The notes below the pieces were generated by a model. It did no database searches. It saw nothing but the letters and a program-made list of their open reading frames with translations, and was not told the origin of the DNA. Positions 49,756-59,058 of a stretch of DNA of 59,167 nt are shown here, in pieces. The DNA is taken from NCBI GenBank assembly GCA_903851365.1, contig CAINOB010000055.1, forward strand, positions 1 to 59,167, written 5' to 3'. The translations under genes and the position numbers were made by a program. Position 1 is the first letter of the stretch; each line of letters starts with the position of its first letter. The stretch comes from an uncultured Bacteroidota bacterium (GTDB taxonomy: Bacteria; Bacteroidota; Bacteroidia; Bacteroidales; UBA12481).

Positions 49756-52149
49756 ATGAGCCGAATTTTTACCCTCGCAGCAATCGTTTTTACGCTATCC
49801 AGTTTCAATTTGCAGACCATGGCCCAGGCGGAAGTTTCGGGCCAGGTGAAGGACTCCGTGACGCGGGAAGTACTTCCTTTTTGTCATGTCAGCGCTATTT
49901 TTCAGAAAGACAGTGTGGTGGCCGCGGGCATCACCGATGATAATGGTCATTTCCGGATCCCATTGAATCCGGGATCATATCGCCTAATAATCAGCCTGGT
50001 GGGATATCATAACGACACCATACCGGTAGCCATGGGATCCGCAAATAAATACCTCGGCATCATTCGCCTGAGGGCCAATCAGGTGGAACTTGGTGAAGTG
50101 GTTGTTGGAGGATCTGCCAGGAAGTTCACCATCGATAAGGATGTCCAGGTGGTGACGGCCAAGATGCGGGAGGGCTCTACGAATACTCTCGAAGTACTTG
50201 AGCGGATCAATGGTCTGGCTTATGATCGATATAACCGGGCCGTCAAGGTGGATGGCGATACCCATGTGATCATGCTGGTGAACGGGTTGGAAAAGAATCA
50301 GGAATATATCAAAAACCTGTCACCCGATCGGATCAAGGAGGTGGAGATCATGCGAAATCCGGGCGGAAGGTATGCGCTCGAAGGTTACACTGCTGTCATC
50401 AATATCATACTGAAAAGCGATTACCGGGGTACAGAGATCACTGCTATGGAGAATGGGATACTCGATCTGGATACAAAGGTGAACAAGCCTTTCCCTATCA
50501 ATTATGCGACTCTTACCTATAATTACACCATCGATAAAATCAATTTGTATGTCAAGGGCAACAGCACCTTCAATACTTTCCGGCTGGCTGCCATAACAGA
50601 CCAGGATTACACCAGCGGCTTCAGCATGAAATCGCGGCCTATGGACCCTTTAGGCAACGTGGTGATCAAGAACATAAATAATGGGTATACAGCAGGTCTG
50701 GATTACTATATCAATCCGAGGCATACCCTGAGCTTTGAGAGTACAGTATCGGCATTTCCAGCCAAACAAAACATGGATATGGATATGAATGTATCCCAAT
50801 TCATGAACGATTCACTGATCAATCAATACACCACACACTCCACCAACCGGTCGGACACACGTGATATTACCAATTCGCTCTTCTACATTTTCAATATCAG
50901 CGACGCCACAAAACTAAATGCGGAGTTCACTTACGATAGATATGACGACACTTATAGCAACAGCCTGCTGCAAAGCAACAACTTCGAAAGATATGAGACC
51001 GGCGGCAACCACAAGGATTACACCAAATTCTACGTTGAACTTAGTCATACGATCAATGCAAAATCGACCCTGATGGCCGGTTATGGCAATACCTGGCGCA
51101 ACCTGCAAAACGATTATACCACGAATACCCGTTACCTGCCATTAGTGCCATTCATCATTGATTCAACCAAATTTGGGATGAGTGAGTTCCGGCACAAATT
51201 ATACGCTTATTATTCCCTTTCATTAAACAAAAAGCTGAGTTTCAAGGTGGGAGCTGCTGCAGAATACAGCCGGCCGAAAACCGCCGAAACCGACCACACT
51301 TACCTTATTTACCAGCCTTACCTCGATTTTAATATTTCAATCCACAAAATGCTGGATATCAAGCTGAAATATCGGGCCGAGACCGAATATCCTACTATCA
51401 GCCAGGTTACTCCATTCACACAGGTACTCGATCAGTATACCACACAAAAAGGCAATCCTGACCTGGGTCCTGAACTCACCCATACCCTTTCAGCGCGTCT
51501 CCTTGGGATGCAGGGACTCTTTTCGCTGGAACCCTATTTTGGCTTCTCGAACAACCGCATTAACAGGGTAGTCAATTCATTGGGAGGCAATCAAATTGAG
51601 TTCCTTTTTGAGAATGTCGGGCACTTCACAAGCCGGGGGATCAAGGGAGATGTTACCATTCCGCTGTTTAAGCAAAGCCTGATCATTAAAACCAATTTCG
51701 ATGTTTTCCATCAGAGCATCACTTATCAGGAGCGGGAAAACAGCATCAATGACTGGACTATGAATACCCAGTTTCTGTATATCGGTAAGAAATACCACTC
51801 CGTAGTTGGGTTAATCTATCAAAAGGGACTCACCAAGGTAATCAATGCTCAGGGGTATGATATGGGAAATAACGATTTCTGGCTAACCTTTGTGCAGCAG
51901 CCATTTTTCAAGAACCGCCTGACTGTGATGATTGGATACATTCTACCAACTGATTTTCTGACCAAATATAGTCAGGGCAGTTACACCGATACAGGCTTGT
52001 ACACCACTAAGAGTCTGTACGATATAGGCATGCTCAAGAACATGATGCTGGTTAATATCACCTACCGTTTTAACCAGGGTAAGAGCGTCAGGAACATCGA
52101 GAAAGAGGTCAAAACCGAAGTCGAGCGCAAAGCCAAGAAGGTATTTTAG
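49756..52149 (+). CDS. TonB-dependent-receptor-like outer-membrane protein (OMP_b-brl_3 type)
   Basis: 797 residues with a signal peptide ending at QTMAQA. A carboxypeptidase-regulatory-like domain (EVSGQVKDSVTREVLPFCHV, GHFRIPLNPGSYRLIISLVGY) precedes a plug domain (MREGSTNTLEVLERINGLAY, DRIKEVEIMRNPGGRYALEG) and a 22-strand-type barrel (ITYQERENSI, QGYDMGNNDF). No TonB-box was pinned down and there is no SusD-like partner. Probable importer of a small molecule or peptide. It is divergent from the Gfo/Idh/MocA gene. A CAACTTTG -7-like box lies at 49722-49729. Confidence 0.82.
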   Translation: MSRIFTLAAIVFTLSSFNLQTMAQAEVSGQVKDSVTREVLPFCHVSAIFQKDSVVAAGITDDNGHFRIPLNPGSYRLIISLVGYHNDTIPVAMGSANKYLGIIRLRANQVELGEVVVGGSARKFTIDKDVQVVTAKMREGSTNTLEVLERINGLAYDRYNRAVKVDGDTHVIMLVNGLEKNQEYIKNLSPDRIKEVEIMRNPGGRYALEGYTAVINIILKSDYRGTEITAMENGILDLDTKVNKPFPINYATLTYNYTIDKINLYVKGNSTFNTFRLAAITDQDYTSGFSMKSRPMDPLGNVVIKNINNGYTAGLDYYINPRHTLSFESTVSAFPAKQNMDMDMNVSQFMNDSLINQYTTHSTNRSDTRDITNSLFYIFNISDATKLNAEFTYDRYDDTYSNSLLQSNNFERYETGGNHKDYTKFYVELSHTINAKSTLMAGYGNTWRNLQNDYTTNTRYLPLVPFIIDSTKFGMSEFRHKLYAYYSLSLNKKLSFKVGAAAEYSRPKTAETDHTYLIYQPYLDFNISIHKMLDIKLKYRAETEYPTISQVTPFTQVLDQYTTQKGNPDLGPELTHTLSARLLGMQGLFSLEPYFGFSNNRINRVVNSLGGNQIEFLFENVGHFTSRGIKGDVTIPLFKQSLIIKTNFDVFHQSITYQERENSINDWTMNTQFLYIGKKYHSVVGLIYQKGLTKVINAQGYDMGNNDFWLTFVQQPFFKNRLTVMIGYILPTDFLTKYSQGSYTDTGLYTTKSLYDIGMLKNMMLVNITYRFNQGKSVRNIEKEVKTEVERKAKKVF

Positions 52150-52287
52150 CGAACCGGCAAATGGATCGGGCCTTTACAGCCCAGACAGACAAAATAGCTC
52201 TCAAAGGACCCACCTTAATAATTCTTGATTTACCGGTATTTCTCTTGTGTTGACCGATTTTGAAATGTCCGGTTAATGGTCGCTGGG

Positions 52288-52295
52288 TATTTTTG
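52288..52295 (+). promoter_or_regulatory. -7 promoter box of the 52315 oxidoreductase gene
   Basis: TATTTTTG fits TAnnTTTG exactly, 20 bp before the start codon. A TTTTG at 52258-52262 could be the -33 element, though the spacing is long. Confidence 0.5.
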
Positions 52296-52314
52296 ATTCA
52301 TAAAATCGAAGACC

Positions 52315-53805
52315 ATGAAAAAGAGAGTAATCATCATTGGTGGGGGAATTGCCGGATTATCAGCAGGGATCTATTCTGCGATGAACGGTTTTGATACTGA
52401 AATCCTTGAGATGCATTCGGTGGCAGGCGGACAATGCACAGCCTGGGACCGGAAAAAATATCGATTTGATTATTGCCTCCACTGGCTGGTAGGGACCTCA
52501 AAAGGAGCATTCCACGAGATTTGGAAGGAAACCAATGTCATCAACAGCGAAACGGTGATAGTCAACCACGAGATCCACTCGCGGATTCTTGACCAGGATA
52601 GGAATGAGTTTTATATCTATTCAAATATCGACCGCTGGGAAAAATATCTGCTCGAGATTGCTCCCGAAGATGAGATCCCCGTTGAAAAAATGTGTAACGA
52701 TATGCGCAAGAGTGCTCTTCTGGAGCCCTTTTCCCTGCCGCCCGAATTGCGCAGTCCGCTTGATTATATCCGGATAGGGCCAAAGATGCTTCCGGTTTTT
52801 AACGTGGTCAGAAAGTTTGGTCGGCTTACCTGCAAAGAATATTTTGATAAGCTCAACTTTAAAAGCGAAAGAATAAGATCCGTATTCTATTCCATGTATG
52901 GCGAACGGAACTTTTCAGCGCTGGCCTTTATATTCATGCTCGGATGGTTTCATCAGAAGAATGCCGGATATATTATTGGAGGATCGTATCCGCTGGCGCA
53001 GCGCATGGCAGAGAAGTTTGAAAGTCTCGGTGGAAAAATATTTTATAAGAGGAGAGTCGATAAAATCATTGTTGAAAACGATGTAGCAAAGGGTGTTATA
53101 CTTACCGATGGCACCCGGATCGAGGCAGATTATGTGATCAGTGCGGCTGATGGATATTCCACTATTTATAAAATGCTGGAGGCTAAATATGTATCGAAGC
53201 AAGTCGATTTTGCCTATAAGAACTGGGAGCTTTTTACCCCGCTGGTGCAGGTTTCGTTTGGAATTAAAAAAGCGATAAAAGCCGAAGAGCCTATCATCGT
53301 CAATCTATCAAAGGAATTGATGATCGGGCGTACCCGGCTGGGAAACGGCTTCTCTGTCATGAATTACTCCCATGACCCGACGATGGCTCCAGAAGGAAAA
53401 TCGGTAATTATCATGCGATTCGATAGTCCCTGGGAATTATGGCAGAGCATCGGGGGTGAAGAATATGAAAACGAAAAGCTTCAGATACAGAAAGATGCGA
53501 CTGTGTTGCTGGAGAAGGAGTTTCCGGGAATCACTCCATTCATCGAAGTTGTAGATGTTGCCACGCCAAAGACAGATGTTAAGTATACGGGAGTCAAGGA
53601 TGGCGCTTACGAGGGATTTATGCCATCAAAGGAGAACATGATGAAATCGTTGAAAATGAAGCTTCCGGGGCTTCAGAATTTCTACATGGCTGGTCAGTGG
53701 CTGTTTCCGGGTGGTGGGATTCCACCTTCGGCACAGACAGGGAAATGGGCTGTTCAATTGATTTGCAAAAAGGAGAAACAGACGTTTGTTTCAGACAAGG
53801 TTTAA
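52315..53805 (+). CDS. FAD-dependent phytoene-desaturase-like oxidoreductase
   Basis: 496 residues. Dinucleotide-binding motif VIIIGGGIAGLSAGIYSAMNG, then the FAD-contact ILEMHSVAGGQC and a cysteine, and the C-terminal flavin motif YMAGQWLFPGGGIPPSAQTG. VISAADGYSTIYKML and IPVEKMCNDMRKS match CrtI/amine-oxidase-like NAD(P)/FAD oxidoreductases of the same superfamily as the protein at 32346, but a different branch. Substrate unknown; possibly a lipid or isoprenoid. Single-gene unit with a clear -7 box. Confidence 0.78.
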   Translation: MKKRVIIIGGGIAGLSAGIYSAMNGFDTEILEMHSVAGGQCTAWDRKKYRFDYCLHWLVGTSKGAFHEIWKETNVINSETVIVNHEIHSRILDQDRNEFYIYSNIDRWEKYLLEIAPEDEIPVEKMCNDMRKSALLEPFSLPPELRSPLDYIRIGPKMLPVFNVVRKFGRLTCKEYFDKLNFKSERIRSVFYSMYGERNFSALAFIFMLGWFHQKNAGYIIGGSYPLAQRMAEKFESLGGKIFYKRRVDKIIVENDVAKGVILTDGTRIEADYVISAADGYSTIYKMLEAKYVSKQVDFAYKNWELFTPLVQVSFGIKKAIKAEEPIIVNLSKELMIGRTRLGNGFSVMNYSHDPTMAPEGKSVIIMRFDSPWELWQSIGGEEYENEKLQIQKDATVLLEKEFPGITPFIEVVDVATPKTDVKYTGVKDGAYEGFMPSKENMMKSLKMKLPGLQNFYMAGQWLFPGGGIPPSAQTGKWAVQLICKKEKQTFVSDKV

Positions 53806-53898
53806 TCCAGGCAATCCGGAGTATTAATTCTTGACTTTACGGGAATTAATTCTCGTATAGTCCCTGGTGTGCATCCTCCCCGATCATGTAACCCTATT

Positions 53899-55731
53899 TC
53901 AAATACGTCTTCGGTTTTCAAGCCGTATCTTCATTAAACAATTTTTACAATCAAATTCCAGCAAATATTTCCGGTTTTGGTCCTCGAGATAAAGCGGTTC
54001 CGGTGGTGTATTTTTGGCTTCCTGAAATTGTTTACAATATCCCAATTCATATTTTAAACAATAACGTAAAGTCATCAATAACTGGTTTTCTTTCGCGGAG
54101 CTCACTTCAATAGCCCTTTCCAGTTTTTCCACACCATGTTCCCTGTAAAACTGTTCGGCCTTTTCGTTTGAAATATTCTCAGAGAAACCCACCTCCTTTT
54201 TTGGAAAATCAATCATTTTCGGCGGTTGGTGGGTATCTTTTCTGGCAAAGGTTTCTATTCGTAAAGCCTCGTGCCGCTCAAACAATATTCTTCTGATCTC
54301 ATTAAGTTCGGAAATGCGGAAAAAATAGGTCGCTTTGCAGTTGTTTTTCACTTCTTTAATGGTAAACATCGAATTACCTGACTTCGAAAGTTGTGAAACA
54401 AGATTTCTTTCCGATAATTCCGGCTCTTTGGCTGTTTCGGGTAATTCCGGCACCACGTAATCCGAAGACAGATTATCCTCATCCGTAAGTTCAAATTGCA
54501 GCGTGTTAAACTTTTCTGACACCCGGATGCATGCCGTTACTTTCCGTATGGAGGTATCGGCTTCCAGCATTTTTATGAATTCATGATCATGGTTGCGATA
54601 GAGGACTGTTCCCGGAGAAAGGACTGAAGTATCGGTTATAAAAACTTTGTTGTCCAATACTTTTTCAATCCTGAATCCCATGAGTTTATTTTCCAGAATG
54701 AAACCCAATCCATCGCCGTTACTTACGGTTTCGGTTGCATTAAGTGTAATATAACCGGAGCCCACCCTTTCAACTGTTCCAATCATTTTGCCCATTGATT
54801 TAGGTGAAAAGGTGTTTATCAGGTTTTTAGATCGTCCCGAAAAAAAATATTCTGTGCTTAGCCGGTTGAAACTTCTTTCAGGATCAGGTTCAAAATTGAT
54901 TTCTGTGTTTCCAGAAGAGGACCTCACATATTCCGGTTCGGATTTAAACAGATCGTCAAGTTTTCTTCTGTAATAACTTATCACATTTTTGACATAGTGA
55001 ATATCTTTTAACCTGCCCTCAATTTTCAGGCTTTTGATCCCGGCATGAATTAATTCTGATAAATGGCTGCTCAGGTTCAGGTCTTTCAGCGAAAGCAGAT
55101 GACTATTGAGGAGTATTCTTTTGCCGTTTCCATCCAATAAGTTATAAGGATGCCTGCAGGCTTGCGTACACATGCCTCTGTTTGCGCTTCTTCCGGTTGT
55201 AACCTCACTAAAATAGCACTGGCCACTCAGGCTGACACATAATGCCCCATGAACAAAACATTCCAGATCTGTCCGGGTTACAGCTCTGATTTTTTGGATT
55301 TCCCGGATTGTCAACTCACGCGCCAGAATGATCCTGTCAAAGCCCAGTTGATCCAGAAAGCAGATACGTTCCGTTGAATAATTATGGGTTTGTGTACTGG
55401 CATGAAGAGGAATGGTGGGGATATTCATTTTCAGAATGCCCATATCCTGAATTATCAGGGCATCTGCCCCTGCATCGTAAACTTGATGAATTAGTTTTTC
55501 TGCCTCCGCTAATTCATTGTCATATAGTATCGTATTGATTGTAACATAAACTTTGGCCCTGTACTTATGTGCAAACTGAACCACTGACGCAATATCAGCC
55601 ACTGAATTTGAAGCTGCTGCTCTTGCTCCAAAACGATTGGCCCCGATATAGATAGCATCGGCTCCATAGTTTATTGCGGCCCTTCCGGATTCCAGGTTAT
55701 TGGCAGGAGCTAACAGTTCGATTTCCGTCAT
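53899..55731 (-). CDS. Peptidase U32 family protein (collagenase-like, with DUF3656-type C-terminus)
   Basis: 610 residues from MTEIELLAPANNLESGRAAI. The family hallmarks are all present: GADAIYIGANRFGARA, AHKYRAKVYVTINTILYD, AGADALIIQDMGI, LHASTQTHNYS, LARELTIREIQKI, ECFVHGALCVSLSGQCYFS and the cysteine motif RSANRGMCTQACRHPY. Related U32 proteins act in tRNA or rRNA hydroxylation (TrhP, RlhA) and not only as proteases. The long C-terminal part is of the DUF3656 type and ends in a Cys pair (CKQ...CKNCLM). The frame continues upstream through rluA in an unlikely extension, so the start at 55731 is used. Confidence 0.88.
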   Translation of the reverse strand: MTEIELLAPANNLESGRAAINYGADAIYIGANRFGARAAASNSVADIASVVQFAHKYRAKVYVTINTILYDNELAEAEKLIHQVYDAGADALIIQDMGILKMNIPTIPLHASTQTHNYSTERICFLDQLGFDRIILARELTIREIQKIRAVTRTDLECFVHGALCVSLSGQCYFSEVTTGRSANRGMCTQACRHPYNLLDGNGKRILLNSHLLSLKDLNLSSHLSELIHAGIKSLKIEGRLKDIHYVKNVISYYRRKLDDLFKSEPEYVRSSSGNTEINFEPDPERSFNRLSTEYFFSGRSKNLINTFSPKSMGKMIGTVERVGSGYITLNATETVSNGDGLGFILENKLMGFRIEKVLDNKVFITDTSVLSPGTVLYRNHDHEFIKMLEADTSIRKVTACIRVSEKFNTLQFELTDEDNLSSDYVVPELPETAKEPELSERNLVSQLSKSGNSMFTIKEVKNNCKATYFFRISELNEIRRILFERHEALRIETFARKDTHQPPKMIDFPKKEVGFSENISNEKAEQFYREHGVEKLERAIEVSSAKENQLLMTLRYCLKYELGYCKQFQEAKNTPPEPLYLEDQNRKYLLEFDCKNCLMKIRLENRRRI

Positions 55732-55759
55732 GGTTTTCAATGCTATACATTCCAGATTC

Positions 55760-56479
55760 TTATTTGCGGTTTTCCTTTTTTTTAACCAACGTGTTAAAAT
55801 AGGCAGGAATCTCTGAAGTAAAAACCATTTCTTTTGTTGTATAAGGGTGCAAAATTTTAAGGGAGGCAGAATGAAGAGCCAATCTTTTTGCCGATGTATC
55901 TTTTCCCCCATAAATTTTGTCGCCCACAACAGGATGTCCCTTTTCCGATAAATGAACACGGATCTGGTTTTTTCGTCCGGTAAATAATTTGATTTCCAGC
56001 AGACTGTATTTTTCTGATTCTTTAATAACCTGATATCCGGTACTCGAAAATTTACCTTTTTCGGGGTTTGCAGAATATACCCTATAGGAGTTATTCTCTG
56101 CTAAATAGGATGTAATAGTGCCTTCCTTTTCCTGAAGGATACCATGTACAACGGCGAAATATTTTTTATCGAACCCCTCCCATTTATCTTGCAAGAAATG
56201 TTTTGCCTGTTCGGTTTTTGCAAAAATCAACAATCCGGAAGTATCTCTGTCAAGCCTGTGAACGATAAAAATACGATTTCTGGATCGGGAATTCCCTTTT
56301 TTTACATACTCATTCAGCATGAAATAAGCAGTTCTCTCTTTCTCGCGGTCTGTTCCCATGGTCAGTAACCCAGCCATTTTATCAATGACTATGATGTCGT
56401 AATCCTCATAAAGAATGGTCACCCCTCTTGGCTGATGTTTTGCAGATATACCGGAGTAAAAATTCCCTTTTTCGTGCAT
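55760..56479 (-). CDS. RluA family pseudouridine synthase
   Basis: 239 residues. HRLDRDTSGLLIFAKTEQAK carries the catalytic Asp. The flanks ILYEDYDIIVIDKMAGLLTM, YFAVVHGILQEKEGTI, LLEIKLFTGRKNQIRVHLS and HPVVGDKIYGG are typical of RluA/RluC/RluD-type synthases without an S4 domain. It isomerises uridine in rRNA or tRNA. It lies just upstream of the U32 gene, and a shared RNA-modification unit is plausible. Confidence 0.9.
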   Translation of the reverse strand: MHEKGNFYSGISAKHQPRGVTILYEDYDIIVIDKMAGLLTMGTDREKERTAYFMLNEYVKKGNSRSRNRIFIVHRLDRDTSGLLIFAKTEQAKHFLQDKWEGFDKKYFAVVHGILQEKEGTITSYLAENNSYRVYSANPEKGKFSSTGYQVIKESEKYSLLEIKLFTGRKNQIRVHLSEKGHPVVGDKIYGGKDTSAKRLALHSASLKILHPYTTKEMVFTSEIPAYFNTLVKKKENRK

Positions 56480-56542
56480 TTAATTTATCCGATGTTTTAG
56501 CAAAAATAAGTCTTTTCACCTATACTGCAGCTGCCGTAGGGG

Positions 56543-56572
56543 TTTTGAATATTGATATTTTTCTTATCTTTG
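56543..56572 (+). promoter_or_regulatory. tRNA promoter (-33 and -7 boxes)
   Basis: TTTTG at 56543-56547 and TATCTTTG at 56565-56572 fit the Bacteroidota -33/-7 pattern. The tRNA starts 29 nt after the -7 box. Confidence 0.75.
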
Positions 56573-56601
56573 CGCACCCTGTCCCGAAAGGGGCGTGGAT
56601 C

Positions 56602-56676
56602 GGGCCCATAGCTCAGTTGGTTAGCAGCATCTGACTCATAATCAGAGGGTCGCTGGTTCAAGCCCAGCTGGGCCCA
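56602..56676 (+). tRNA. tRNA-Met (anticodon CAT)
   Basis: The seven-base acceptor arms GGGCCCA/TGGGCCC pair perfectly. The anticodon arm is TCTGA-CTCATAA-TCAGA with anticodon CAT, and the T arm is GCTGG-TTCAAGC-CCAGC. Discriminator A precedes CA in the genomic sequence. The D arm is unusual: GCTC faces GCAGC with an extra C, making the molecule one base longer than a normal elongator tRNA-Met. An Ile2 tRNA (CAT, lysidine-modified) cannot be fully excluded. Confidence 0.87.
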
Positions 56677-56694
56677 CAGAAAATCAAATAGTTA

Positions 56695-56721
56695 GCCGCA
56701 GAAATTGCGGCTTTCTTTTTT
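56695..56721 (+). terminator. Rho-independent terminator of the tRNA gene
   Basis: GCCGCA (56695-56700), loop GAAAT, TGCGGC (56706-56711), then TTTCTTTTTT. Confidence 0.9.
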
Positions 56722-56890
56722 AGTAGCAAACAAATTGAGTAACATAGATAAAACGGCCTATTTGAGCAGTCCTTTCTGATATAAAATGAGCACCCCCTCT
56801 CCTACTTTCATGGCTTTGAAGCCTTACCCTTTTGACCACCAATACATCATTGATGATAGGGCTTTTTCCAGCATGGGTGAGAAAAGCGAA

Positions 56891-56991
56891 ATGCGGAGAA
56901 TAAACATAATTTTGATTGCATTTTATGCGGAGATAAATTGGTCATGCGGAGAATAAATACTATTTTTGACGCACAATTAGCGGAGAATAAA
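56891..56991 (+). repeat. Four direct GCGGAGAATAAA-type repeats in front of fic
   Basis: Copies begin (GCGGAG) at 56893, 56927, 56946 and 56980: intervals 34, 19 and 34 bp. Copies 1 and 3 are ATGCGGAGAATAAA, copy 2 lacks one A, copy 4 is TAGCGGAGAATAAA. Units 56891-56943 and 56944-56996 look like a 53-bp tandem duplication. The last copy's GGAG lies 9-12 bp before the fic ATG at 56995. The preceding gap 56722-56890 shows no gene. Confidence 0.8.
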
Positions 56992-56994
56992 AGT

Positions 56995-58098
56995 ATGTAT
57001 TTATACAATGATCAAAATTGGCCCATCTTTGAATGGAATAGCGAGAAACTTTTGCCTTTGCTTTCTTATGTCAGAAACAGCCAAGGCAAGCTAATTGGAA
57101 AAATGGGTGCTTTGGGGTTTGAACTTCGCAATGAAGCAAATCTTGAAATTTTAACTCAGGAGATTATTAAATCAACAGAAATAGAGGGTGAATTTCTTGA
57201 CAGAGAGCAAGTAAGGTCGTCAATCGCAAGACGATTAGGATTAGATATATCAGGTTTAGTTTACTCTGAACGCAATGTTGACGGAATAGTTGATTTGATG
57301 ATCGATGCAACAAAGAACTTCGACAAAGAATTGAATAGAGATCGACTTTTTTCCTGGCATGCATCACTTTTCCCAACTGGACAAAGTGGGATGTATAAAA
57401 TCACTACAGGACGCTGGCGTGACGATTTAACCGGGCCCATGCAGGTTGTATCAGGACCATTGGGAAAAGAAAAAGTTCATTATCAGGCACCACCAGCGGC
57501 GCAGATTGAAAATGAAATGCGGATTTTCCTGGATTGGTTTAATTTGGAGCAAAATACTGACTTGGTGATGAAAGCAGCCGTTGCACATTTATGGTTTGTA
57601 ACAATTCACCCTTTTGAAGATGGAAACGGAAGAATTTCAAGAGCGCTAAGTGATATGCTGTTAGCCCGTTCTGACGAACAATCGTACCGATTTTATAGTA
57701 TGTCGACTCAAATAAGGAAAGAACGCCATTCCTATTATGGCATCATAGAAAAGACTCAAAAAAGCGGGTTAGATATCACAAACTGGCTTGAATGGTTTTT
57801 GAATTGTTTATTGCATGCCATTGAAAATTCCGAAAAGCTCCTTGAGAAAATAATTTTCAAACACTATTTCTGGTTAAGTCACTCAGGAGTTAACATAAAT
57901 GACAGGCAAAGAAAAATCCTGAATATGCTAATTGATGATTTTGAAGGAGTATTAAATACCACAAAATGGGCAAAGATCGGGAAATGCTCCCAGGACACAG
58001 CTTTGCGTGATATTCAGGATTTAATTGAAAAAAGGATATTGATAAAAAGTGAACAAGGAGGACGTAGTACCAATTACGAAATGCAATCAAATGGATAG
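56995..58098 (+). CDS. Fic family protein with DUF4172 N-terminal domain
   Basis: 367 residues from MYLYNDQNWPIFEWN, the usual start of DUF4172-Fic proteins. DUF4172 covers about 1-85 and holds the inhibitory motif Ser60-x-x-x-Glu64-Gly65 (STEIEG). The Fic core has the active site HPFEDGNGR beginning at His205, and the C-terminal part is a winged helix (GKCSQDTALRDIQDLIEKRI). The protein would transfer AMP from ATP to a target Ser/Thr/Tyr and is normally held inactive by its own inhibitory helix. The winged helix suggests DNA binding, possibly on the four upstream repeats. An upstream in-frame start (MRRINT at 56944) would add 17 residues made of the repeat DNA. The gene is more AT-rich than its neighbours, hinting at acquisition. 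Confidence 0.85.
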   Translation: MYLYNDQNWPIFEWNSEKLLPLLSYVRNSQGKLIGKMGALGFELRNEANLEILTQEIIKSTEIEGEFLDREQVRSSIARRLGLDISGLVYSERNVDGIVDLMIDATKNFDKELNRDRLFSWHASLFPTGQSGMYKITTGRWRDDLTGPMQVVSGPLGKEKVHYQAPPAAQIENEMRIFLDWFNLEQNTDLVMKAAVAHLWFVTIHPFEDGNGRISRALSDMLLARSDEQSYRFYSMSTQIRKERHSYYGIIEKTQKSGLDITNWLEWFLNCLLHAIENSEKLLEKIIFKHYFWLSHSGVNINDRQRKILNMLIDDFEGVLNTTKWAKIGKCSQDTALRDIQDLIEKRILIKSEQGGRSTNYEMQSNG

Positions 58099-58422
58099 TG
58101 CACGGGCCGATAAAATTACCACCATCAGGGGTAATTTCACGACAGCTTTGTATCAAATACAGGGTTATTCGACAACATTATTGTACTCCATACTGGGTAA
58201 AGCGTTTCATAATCCCGTTCGTTTTTCACTTAAATTAGCCTGACAAAGTGGCTGACAAACTTACAACCTGTATCTTTGTTGAACGCCTACTCTATCGATT
58301 TATGAAGAACAAAAAATGTCTTGATGAAACCAGAAGAAGCGTACAAAAAAGCTTTCCAAACAACGAGTTGGTAGGTTTTGCCATCTTGTACGAGTTACCT
58401 ATAAGGCGCAAATAAAATCAAA
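58099..58422. other. Gene-poor gap with a -7 box and a short ORF
   Basis: TATCTTTG at 58271-58278 is a perfect -7 box for the next gene. A 37-codon ORF at 58302-58415 (MKNKKCLDETRR...) has no family similarity that I recognise and may be a leader or a gene remnant. Confidence 0.4.
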
Positions 58423-59058
58423 ATGAATATAACTATAATTGGAGCCTCGGCTGGAATAGGACTAGAAACAGTAAAAAGAGGATTAAATAGAAATCATTCG
58501 ATAACGACCCTTTCCCGATCTGAAATTGAAATAAAAGAGAAAAAATCGCTAAAAATGATACTTGGTGATGCAACTAATAAAGCTGACCTATTAAATTCAA
58601 TCCAAAACGCAGATGCTCTAATTATAACATTGGGGACTAGTAAGAATATGAAAGCTACTACCCTTTTTTCAGATTTTGCAAAATTAATTGTGGAAATACA
58701 TAGGGAAAACAAAATAGATATTCCATTTATTTTTGTTACCGGATTTGGAGCTGGAGAAAGTAAAAATTATGTTCCTTGGTTGGTAAAGATGTTTTTAAAA
58801 TACTTTTTAAAAGACGTTTATGCTGACAAAACTAAAATGGAAGAAATTGTCACTAATTCAGATCTGAATTGGACAGTTGTGAGGCCAGGAAGGCTATTAG
58901 ACAAGGAATTGACAGAAAAATACCGTGTTGAAAACAAATTATTCAAAGGAATTAAAATAGGCGGAATTAATAGAGCAGACGTAGCAGACTTTTTAATAAA
59001 ACAAGCAGAAAAACAAACTGAATTAAAAAAGTACATTGCTATATCAATACTCCGGTAA
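58423..59058 (+). CDS. NAD(P)-binding Rossmann protein (atypical SDR, NmrA-like)
   Basis: 211 residues, a short atypical SDR. NITIIGASAGIGLETVKRGL is the NAD(P)-binding motif, LKMILGDATNKADLL holds the Asp after beta-3, ADALIITLGTSKN follows, and PFIFVTGFGAGESKNY and NWTVVRPGRLLD are typical of flavin reductase/biliverdin-reductase-B-like proteins. Codon use is strongly AT-biased relative to most of the window, as for fic, suggesting both belong to a more recently acquired block. Substrate unknown. Confidence 0.8.
   Translation: MNITIIGASAGIGLETVKRGLNRNHSITTLSRSEIEIKEKKSLKMILGDATNKADLLNSIQNADALIITLGTSKNMKATTLFSDFAKLIVEIHRENKIDIPFIFVTGFGAGESKNYVPWLVKMFLKYFLKDVYADKTKMEEIVTNSDLNWTVVRPGRLLDKELTEKYRVENKLFKGIKIGGINRADVADFLIKQAEKQTELKKYIAISILR

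Noticed and set aside
55732-55959. N-terminal extension of the U32 protein
   Set aside because: The extra 76 codons overlap rluA and have no family similarity; the U32 domain starts at the ATG at 55731.
58302-58415. 37-codon ORF as a small protein gene
   Set aside because: No recognisable similarity; it may be a leader or remnant, so it is only noted in the gap description.
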